From: Propionibacteriales bacterium
GTDB lineage: Bacteria; Actinomycetota; Actinomycetes; Propionibacteriales; Propionibacteriaceae
DNA: 5,293 nt
NCBI GenBank assembly: GCA_017882655.1
Contig: JADGPB010000208.1
Span: forward strand, 1 to 5,293
Direction: 5' to 3'
How positions within the stretch are numbered: position 1 is the stretch's first letter; each line of letters begins with the position of its first letter. The notes beneath the pieces are model-generated. The model was not told the origin of the DNA. It saw only the letters and a list, made by a program, of their open reading frames with translations, and did not search any database. Positions 1 through 4,502 of the stretch are shown piece by piece. The translations under genes were made by a program, and so were the position numbers.

Positions 1-1
1 G

Positions 2-1381
2 TACCGCAACGTCCTCTGCCTCGGCCACATCCTCGCCGAGGACGGCCGCAAGATGAGCAAGCACCTCGGCAACATCCTCGAGCCGATCTCGCTCATGGAT
101 ACGCACGGTGCTGACGCGGTGCGCTGGTTCATGGCCGCCGGCGGGTCGCCGTGGGCGTCGCGCCGTGTCGGGCACGCCACGATCACCGAGATCACGCGGA
201 AGGTGCTCCTGACGTACTGGAACACGGTCGCGTTCCAGGTGCTGTACGCACGGACGAACGGCTGGACGCCGGGCGACGCGCCCGCGCCGGCGGAGCGGCA
301 CGTCCTCGACCGGTGGCTGCTGAGCGTGACGCACGAGCTCGTACGGGACGTGACGAGCGACCTCGAGAACTTCGACACGCTCGCGGCCGGCACGAGGCTG
401 TCGGCGTTCACCGACGACCTGTCCAACTGGTACGTACGGAGGTCGCGTCGCCGCTTCTGGGACGGCGAGCCCTCGGCGCTGCAGACGCTGCACGAGGTGC
501 TCGACATCGTTACTCGGCTGATGGCGCCCATCGTGCCCTTCATCACCGAACGGGTGTGGCAGGACCTGATCGTCACGACCGACGCGGACGCGCCCGGATC
601 CGTACACCTCGCGTCGTGGCCTCTCGTCGACGGGTCCCTCGTCGATGCGGAGCTGAGCCGGGAGATGGGTCTGGCGCGGCGCGTCGTCGAGCTCGGCCGT
701 GCGGCAAGGAGCGAGGCGAAGGTGAAGACGCGGCAGCCGCTGCGCCGAGCGCTGCTCGCGTCGACCACCTTGTCGCAGCTGAACGACGAGATCGTGGCCG
801 AGGTGATCGCGGAGCTGAACGTCGGCGCGCTCGACTCGTTCTCGTCGGCCGGTGACCTCGTCGACTACTCGGCGAAGGGCAACTTCCGCGCGCTCGGCAA
901 GCGGTTCGGCAAGCAGACGCCGCTGGTCGCGCAGGCGATCGCCGACGCCGATGCGCATGCTCTGGCCGCCGCGCTGCATGCGGACGGCAAGGCGACCGTC
1001 GCGTTCGAGGGGGGCATCGAGGTGACCGCCGACGAGGTGATCGTCTCCGAGCGTCCGCGGGAGGGCTGGTCGGTCGTCAACGAGCAGGGCGAGACCGTGG
1101 CCCTGGACCTCGAGCTGACACCTGAGCTGGTACGGAAGGGGCTGCTGCGCGACGTCGTACGCGTCGTCCAGGAGGCCCGCAAGACCACGGGCCTCGAGGT
1201 CTCCGACCGCATCACGCTCACCTGGACCGGTACGGGCGAGGCCGCCGACGCGCTCCGCGAGGATGCCGCGTTCGTGGCGGACGAGGTACTGGCGACGAGC
1301 GTGGTCGAGGCGGATACGTCGGGCGACGATTGGTCGACAGACGACGACCTAGGCCTGTCGTTCGAGGTGACGAAGGCCTGA
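2..1381 (+). CDS. ileS: Isoleucyl-tRNA synthetase, C-terminal part (5' end outside window)
   Basis: Charges tRNA-Ile with isoleucine in the cytoplasm. The frame is open from base 2, so the gene enters from the left; 459 residues are visible, under half of the roughly 1,050 usual for this enzyme. The ATP-binding KMSK loop is at visible residues 17-20 (KMSKH, then LGN), followed by the conserved DAVRWFMAAGGSPW stretch. The anticodon-binding helical domain follows, with YWNTVAF and NWYVRRSRRRFW (about 142-153). The C-terminal region from about residue 230 is alpha/beta and has no cysteine, so the zinc-binding tail of E. coli-type IleRS is absent; this points to the type II (eukaryote-like) form common in actinobacteria. 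The first ATG (base 53) lies inside the KMSK motif and is not the true start. Stop is TGA at 1379-1381. It converges on the dipZ-like gene. Confidence 0.97.
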   Translation, partial: YRNVLCLGHILAEDGRKMSKHLGNILEPISLMDTHGADAVRWFMAAGGSPWASRRVGHATITEITRKVLLTYWNTVAFQVLYARTNGWTPGDAPAPAERHVLDRWLLSVTHELVRDVTSDLENFDTLAAGTRLSAFTDDLSNWYVRRSRRRFWDGEPSALQTLHEVLDIVTRLMAPIVPFITERVWQDLIVTTDADAPGSVHLASWPLVDGSLVDAELSREMGLARRVVELGRAARSEAKVKTRQPLRRALLASTTLSQLNDEIVAEVIAELNVGALDSFSSAGDLVDYSAKGNFRALGKRFGKQTPLVAQAIADADAHALAAALHADGKATVAFEGGIEVTADEVIVSERPREGWSVVNEQGETVALDLELTPELVRKGLLRDVVRVVQEARKTTGLEVSDRITLTWTGTGEAADALREDAAFVADEVLATSVVEADTSGDDWSTDDDLGLSFEVTKA

Positions 1382-1384
1382 GGC

Positions 1385-1411
1385 GCTGGCCGCAGGGCTG
1401 CCTGCGCCAGC
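1385..1411 (+). terminator. GC-rich hairpin just after ileS, possible terminator
   Basis: Three bases after the ileS stop, GCTGG-C-CGCAGG pairs with CCTGCG-CCAGC around a GCTG tetraloop: 11 base pairs with one bulged C. No T-tract follows (CTTCCGGTT), so it is not a canonical intrinsic terminator. Actinobacteria often use such tail-less hairpins or Rho, so a 3'-end-forming or RNA-stabilising role for ileS is inferred from position and stem strength. Confidence 0.5.
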
Positions 1412-1415
1412 CTTC

Positions 1416-1505
1416 CGGTTCATCATGTTAAGTAGCCGAATCTGAGCTTCACATGGCGGATTGGCCATGAGAAGGTGCGAGTCACCCACTTAACATGATG
1501 AACCG
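1416..1505. repeat. 90-bp near-palindromic element with perfect 18-bp inverted repeats
   Basis: The left arm CGGTTCATCATGTTAAGT (1416-1433) is the exact reverse complement of the right arm (1488-1505); 54 bases separate them. The middle is itself symmetric: CTTCACATGGC (1447-1457) and GCCATGAGAAG (1464-1474) pair at 10 of 11 positions around a GGATTG loop. The two 13-base linkers between outer and inner stems match poorly. The arms have 7 G/C of 18, far below the surrounding DNA. It fills the gap between the convergent ends of ileS and dipZ. It could be a transposase-less miniature mobile element (MITE), a remnant of insertion sequence ends, or a bidirectional termination structure. I see no clear target-site duplication in the flanks and no coding capacity inside. 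The structure is certain; its identity is not. Confidence 0.85.
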
Positions 1506-1519
1506 ACAGGCCCCACCCG

Positions 1520-3202
1520 TCACCCGAACGTGAACGCGTTGGCGGAGACGCCTCGCGAGAACGTGAGCCGCAGGGTACCCCCGGCGCTCGACTCTGTGGA
1601 CTCGACGATGCGGTACATGCGGGGGCCGTCCAACGTCACCGTGCTGTTCGGGCCCACGTCCGACCCGAGGGTGGCGGAGGAGTCCACGGCCACCTTCACG
1701 GTCGACCCTGGCGGGCCGCCCATCACGAGATAGACGTCCCTGCCGGTGTAGTTCAGGGTGAGCGTCGCCCCGTCGGAGGCCGCGGTGATCGCCTGGCTCG
1801 CCACGTCCCAGGCCCCGCCGAGAGTCCATTCGTTCGCACCTACGCTCGCCTCGGTGTAGGTGCTGCCACCGCCGAGTCCCGGCTTGCCCGCGTAACGCTC
1901 TTCCCGGTCGGTCCCGAGGTACGTCTCGGGAGTCTGGTTGGCGCTGCCAGGGCCGTCCGCCGTGACCTGAACCACCGGCGTCGTGGAGGCCGACTCTCCC
2001 AGAAGCTGCCGGATCTTCGACTCCGTCACGTCGTAGGCGCCCTCGCCGAACTGCGTGTACCGGACCCGGCCTTCTCGATCGATGAGGTACTTCGCGGGCC
2101 AGTAGTTGTTGGCGTACGCCTTCCAGGTCGCGAAGCCGTTGTCCAGAGCGACGGGGTACTTGATGCCGTCCGCCGTGACCGCTTTCTGCACGTTCTCCGG
2201 CACCTGCTCGAACGCGAACTCCGGAGCGTGCACGCCGATGATGACGAAACCGTCGGCCCGGTACGTGTTGTACCAGGCATTGAGGTACGGCTGGGTGCGC
2301 TCGCAGTTGATGCACGAGTACGTCCAGAAGTCGATCAGGACGACCTTGCCCTTCAGCTGCGCCAGCGTCAGCGGGTCGGAGTTGATCCATCCCTGGATCC
2401 CCACCAGCTCGGGGGCCGGGTAGCTCGCCACGTCCCCGGGGGACATCTCCACGGGTGCGTTCGACCCGGTCCCTGTCGGCACGAACCGCTGCTCGAGGCG
2501 GGTGATGCCGAACGGGTCGGCGGTGAGCAGCTTCGTCTCGACGGCCTGGTCCAGTCCCGTGACGATGAACAGCCCCACGACGATGAACAGGGACGCGACG
2601 ATGCGCTGGAACGCGCCGCCAGGCTTGCTGGCCCACTTGATGCGGCTGAGGAACCGACGTCCCAGGAGGGCGACAGCCAGCAGCCCGGCCCCGACCCCCA
2701 CGCAGTACACGCTCAGGTAGACCATGCCGAGCGCCGGGCTCGCCGGGAGCACCGTGGCGATCGCCCACGCGTACGTCGGGCTGCAGCTGCTGAACACCGG
2801 ACCCAGTGCGGCGCCCGTCAGCACGGCCGACACGGTCTTGTTCCGGTGGCCGTGGGCCTTCTGCAGGAAGGCCTGGGAGCGGCGTTCGAGGCCCAACGCC
2901 TCGGCCACGCGCGGCCAGAGCCCGGGGAACAGCATCGAGACGCCGAGGACGACGATGATCCCGCCCGACAGGTACGTCCAGACTCGCGGGTCGACATGGA
3001 TGAACACGGTGGACGCCTTGAGAAGCAGCGTGAACAGGACGAGCGATGCCACCAGGCTGCCGGTGATGATGAACGGCCTCCACCGGTCGTTGCCCTCGCG
3101 CACCACGCTGCCCCCGAGGACCACCGGCAGGAGTGGGAGGACGCACGGCGCCAGTACGGTCAGCAACCCGGCGATGAGGGAGACGAGAGCGGTGAAGACC
3201 AT
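1520..3202 (-). CDS. dipZ: DipZ-like protein: CcdA membrane domain, TlpA-like thioredoxin domain, C-terminal beta module
   Basis: Predicted to carry reducing equivalents across the cytoplasmic membrane to an extracytoplasmic thioredoxin domain for disulfide exchange. Residues 1-220 form a CcdA/DsbD-type domain of about six membrane segments, with the paired cysteines C20 (APCVLPLLP) and C140 (SSCSPTYAW). After a linker (221-265), residues 266-405 form a TlpA/AhpC-like thioredoxin fold with active site WTYSCINC (C297, C300) and the likely cis-proline P369 in YWPAKYLID. Residues about 425-560 are Gly/Thr/Ser-rich and beta-prone, matching the carbohydrate-binding-like module at the end of mycobacterial DipZ. 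At 560 aa it is shorter than M. tuberculosis DipZ (about 695). ATG at 3202 is the first possible start: an in-frame TGA lies 6 bases before it. No strong ribosome binding site is visible. No cytochrome c assembly genes are nearby, so a general redox role is as likely as cytochrome maturation. Confidence 0.93.
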   Translation of the reverse strand: MVFTALVSLIAGLLTVLAPCVLPLLPVVLGGSVVREGNDRWRPFIITGSLVASLVLFTLLLKASTVFIHVDPRVWTYLSGGIIVVLGVSMLFPGLWPRVAEALGLERRSQAFLQKAHGHRNKTVSAVLTGAALGPVFSSCSPTYAWAIATVLPASPALGMVYLSVYCVGVGAGLLAVALLGRRFLSRIKWASKPGGAFQRIVASLFIVVGLFIVTGLDQAVETKLLTADPFGITRLEQRFVPTGTGSNAPVEMSPGDVASYPAPELVGIQGWINSDPLTLAQLKGKVVLIDFWTYSCINCERTQPYLNAWYNTYRADGFVIIGVHAPEFAFEQVPENVQKAVTADGIKYPVALDNGFATWKAYANNYWPAKYLIDREGRVRYTQFGEGAYDVTESKIRQLLGESASTTPVVQVTADGPGSANQTPETYLGTDREERYAGKPGLGGGSTYTEASVGANEWTLGGAWDVASQAITAASDGATLTLNYTGRDVYLVMGGPPGSTVKVAVDSSATLGSDVGPNSTVTLDGPRMYRIVESTESSAGGTLRLTFSRGVSANAFTFG

Positions 3203-3259
3203 GGTCGATCAGCCCGTCGGCGACGTCATCGCGGAGAAGGGGCTTGTCGAGTAGTCCCG

Positions 3260-3276
3260 AGTTGTGACGTACAAGT
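3260..3276. promoter_or_regulatory. Dyad A-n-TTGT-n5-ACAA-n-T upstream of dipZ, possible operator
   Basis: The 121-base gap between the GNAT stop and the dipZ start contains AGTTGTGACGTACAAGT on the plus strand, a 17-base dyad in which TTGT and ACAA face each other over five bases and the outermost A and T also pair. It lies about 58-74 bases upstream of the dipZ ATG, where an operator or promoter element would be expected. I recognise no named regulator for it, and such short dyads can arise by chance. Confidence 0.2.
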
Positions 3277-3323
3277 CGTCCGCGGTCATGACTCAAGTAG
3301 ACATCGCACCCGAGCCAGCGGGG

Positions 3324-3605
3324 CTACAGAAGGTCGGCGTACTCCGGGTGCTTGCCGAAGAAGTCGGCGACGAACGGGCAGCTGGGTCGTACGGTCAGAT
3401 CGCCGCGCTCGCGGATGTCCTCGAGCGCACCTTCGACGAGCAGCGATCCGTACCCCTTGCCGCCGTGGGCGGGGTTGGTCTCGGCATGGAAGAGGTCGAT
3501 GGTCGACTCCGTCACACGGTAGTCGATCAGCCCGATGAGCTCGCCTTCGTCGGAGACGAGTTCGTACCGGCGAGCTCCATCGTTACGCCTGACCTCGAGC
3601 TTCAT
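3324..3605 (-). CDS. Small GNAT-family N-acetyltransferase (Acetyltransf_CG type)
   Basis: A 93-aa single-domain protein of the short GCN5-related acetyltransferase group that includes E. coli YjdJ and human NATD1. Members of this group are about this length and their substrates are mostly unknown. Visible family features are the central strand and turn IDLFHAETNP (H40, E42), the acetyl-CoA pyrophosphate-binding loop GGKGYGS (48-54) leading into the helix LLVEGALEDIRERG, then V-R-P-S-C-P-F-V (72-79) and the end motif KHPEY (85-89). The ATG at 3605 is the only start available in frame; a TGA lies 12 bases upstream. An AGGTGAG stretch sits about 15 bases upstream, further than ideal. The gene begins 20 bases after the DUF1707 gene stops, so co-transcription is likely. 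Cytosolic, with no signal or membrane segment. Confidence 0.9.
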   Translation of the reverse strand: MKLEVRRNDGARRYELVSDEGELIGLIDYRVTESTIDLFHAETNPAHGGKGYGSLLVEGALEDIRERGDLTVRPSCPFVADFFGKHPEYADLL

Positions 3606-3625
3606 GTCTCGATCACATCACTCAC

Positions 3626-4120
3626 CTAGTAGCGCCGCTGACGGTTGCGGGTGTTTCTGGTCTGATTGTTACGCCCCCAGCGACCGAAGACGGCCGGGAA
3701 GAAGAAGATGAACCACCAGCCGCCGAACCGGAACAGCCCCGCCATGAGCGTGATGAACACGACGACGAGGATGACCTTCGCCCACGCGGGCAGCCCGTTG
3801 AACCACTCCATCTGTGGCGGCATCCGCGGCCGCTCGTTGGGGGAGGGCGTCTCGTCCATCTGGTACGGGCTGGGCGTGGGCATCGCCACCGACTGATGCG
3901 GGTACAGCTCGTACGTGCTGCTGCTCACCACGGGCGGCAGGTCCTGGAACAACGGCTCGAGGTCGTCCTGCGTTGTCGCGGCGAGGGCGGTCGCGACCCG
4001 CGTCTCGTACGTGGGCTGGTCGAGCCGGCCCTGGTCGAGGTTCACGCGCAACCGCTCGACAGCGGTCTCGCGTTCGGCGTTGCCGATCCGCTGGGGGACG
4101 TTCTCGTACGGGATGCTCAC
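3626..4120 (-). CDS. DUF1707 domain membrane protein
   Basis: A 164-aa protein of unknown function. Residues about 11-62 (RIGNAERETAVERLRVNLDQ onward, ending FQDLP) match the DUF1707 domain, a short helical module very common in actinobacteria and usually placed before membrane segments. A Pro/Ser-rich linker follows (63-108). Next are one or two hydrophobic segments (about 113-131 and 133-147, the second rich in Trp and Phe), then a basic tail with several Arg and Asn residues. The tail suggests a cytoplasmic C-terminus; if both segments span the membrane, the DUF1707 domain is cytoplasmic too. The start is GTG at 4120, overlapping the stop of the preceding small reading frame as GTGA, which suggests translational coupling. 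The family function is unknown and I assign none. Confidence 0.9.
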   Translation of the reverse strand: MSIPYENVPQRIGNAERETAVERLRVNLDQGRLDQPTYETRVATALAATTQDDLEPLFQDLPPVVSSSTYELYPHQSVAMPTPSPYQMDETPSPNERPRMPPQMEWFNGLPAWAKVILVVVFITLMAGLFRFGGWWFIFFFPAVFGRWGRNNQTRNTRNRQRRY

Positions 4121-4308
4121 TCGGTCTCTCGCTCTCCGACGGCCATCGCTGACGGCGCCGCGGGCTGGTCTTCAGGTCGTTGTACGAGCTGTGGCGTGGC
4201 CGCGAAGACCGGCTGCTCCCACTTCTCGGGGGCGACGAAAGGCGCAGGCCGAGGGTACGTCTCGTACCCCGTCTTGTTCGTCGTCACTCCTCCATGCTGC
4301 CACTCCAC
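4117..4308 (-). CDS. Small proline-rich hypothetical protein, possibly coupled to the DUF1707 gene
   Basis: Up to 63 codons, not recognised. The product is rich in Pro, Glu, Gln and Tyr (for example YETYPRPAPFVAPEKW), has no membrane segment or cysteine, and is probably disordered. Evidence that it is real: third codon positions are mostly G or C, and its TGA overlaps the GTG of the DUF1707 gene by 4 bases in the classic coupled arrangement. The start is uncertain. The GTG at 4308 has no good ribosome binding site. A second in-frame GTG at 4287, giving 56 codons, has GGAGGA directly against it, closer than normal. It would be the first gene of the minus-strand unit. It could still be a chance open frame in a leader region. 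Confidence 0.5.
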   Translation of the reverse strand: MEWQHGGVTTNKTGYETYPRPAPFVAPEKWEQPVFAATPQLVQRPEDQPAAPSAMAVGERETE

Positions 4309-4473
4309 CTGAAGCGGTGGCCCTCACGCTCACCCACCAACCCCTTGCGCGCCCCTGTCGAGACCCCGGCGCGGACTCTGCGTAGCGCCGCCACACCTGA
4401 CCGACCGGAACCCTGGTAGCCCGTCGCCGAAGACCCTTGACGGGTGGCACGCCCCGGGCACGCACCTCGCCAC

Positions 4474-4479
4474 TAGACT
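4474..4479 (+). promoter_or_regulatory. Likely -10 element of the aspartate kinase promoter
   Basis: TAGACT fits the actinobacterial sigma-A -10 pattern TAnnnT and would place transcription start near 4486, giving a leader of about 17 bases that just contains the ribosome binding site. No good -35 lies 16-18 bases upstream. The TTGACG at 4437-4442 is 31 bases away, too far to pair with it. Poor -35 elements are common in high-GC actinobacteria. Confidence 0.45.
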
Positions 4480-4492
4480 CGTGGACCGGCAA

Positions 4493-4499
4493 GGGAGGT
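4493..4499 (+). promoter_or_regulatory. Ribosome binding site fixing the aspartate kinase GTG start
   Basis: GGGAGGT ends 3 bases before the GTG at 4503 (four bases after GGGAGG), a near-perfect anti-16S match at usable spacing. It decides the start: the downstream translation TRVVQKFGGSSV aligns with the N-terminus of known aspartate kinases without extra residues. The GTG at 4481 is out of frame. Confidence 0.8.
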
Positions 4500-4502
4500 C
4501 GG

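Larger units (their letters stand above)
4309..4502. other. Divergent intergenic region between the DUF1707 unit and aspartate kinase
   Basis: About 195 bases between two outward-facing genes, so it should contain promoters for both. On the plus side I see a -10-like TAGACT and a strong ribosome binding site, listed separately. For the minus-strand unit no convincing -10/-35 pair stands out. CCCGTC (4420-4425) and GACGGG (4439-4444) form a 6-bp inverted repeat with a 13-base loop. No small gene or RNA gene is recognised. Confidence 0.6.

Noticed and set aside
1427..1494. Integron attC-like site (GTTAAGT ... ACTTAAC)
   Set aside because: The 7-base boxes fit GTTRRRY/RYYYAAC, but they point the wrong way round: attC needs RYYYAAC on the left and GTTRRRY on the right. 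The perfect 18-bp arms are also unlike attC.
1416..1505. Canonical intrinsic terminator with U-tract
   Set aside because: Neither strand has a run of T after the outer stem, and the 54-base interior is too large for a standard terminator loop; kept as an inverted-repeat element of unknown role.
1482..3296. 604-codon open frame on the minus strand overlapping dipZ
   Set aside because: It is the shifted frame of dipZ: Arg/Gly/His-rich low-complexity translation with no domain, starting at TTG. The 560-aa frame has clear domains and catalytic motifs.
2228..3538. 436-codon plus-strand open frame antisense to dipZ and the GNAT gene
   Set aside because: Arg/Asp/His-rich translation without any recognisable domain, opposite two well-supported genes; long antisense frames are expected at this G+C content.
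3814..4385. Several plus-strand open frames opposite the DUF1707 gene
   Set aside because: Arg/Ala/Gly-rich translations in competing frames; the minus-strand DUF1707 domain and membrane segments are clearly the coding signal.
4437..4442. TTGACG as the -35 of the lysC promoter
   Set aside because: It lies 31 bases from the TAGACT -10, and no acceptable -10 lies 16-18 bases downstream of it.
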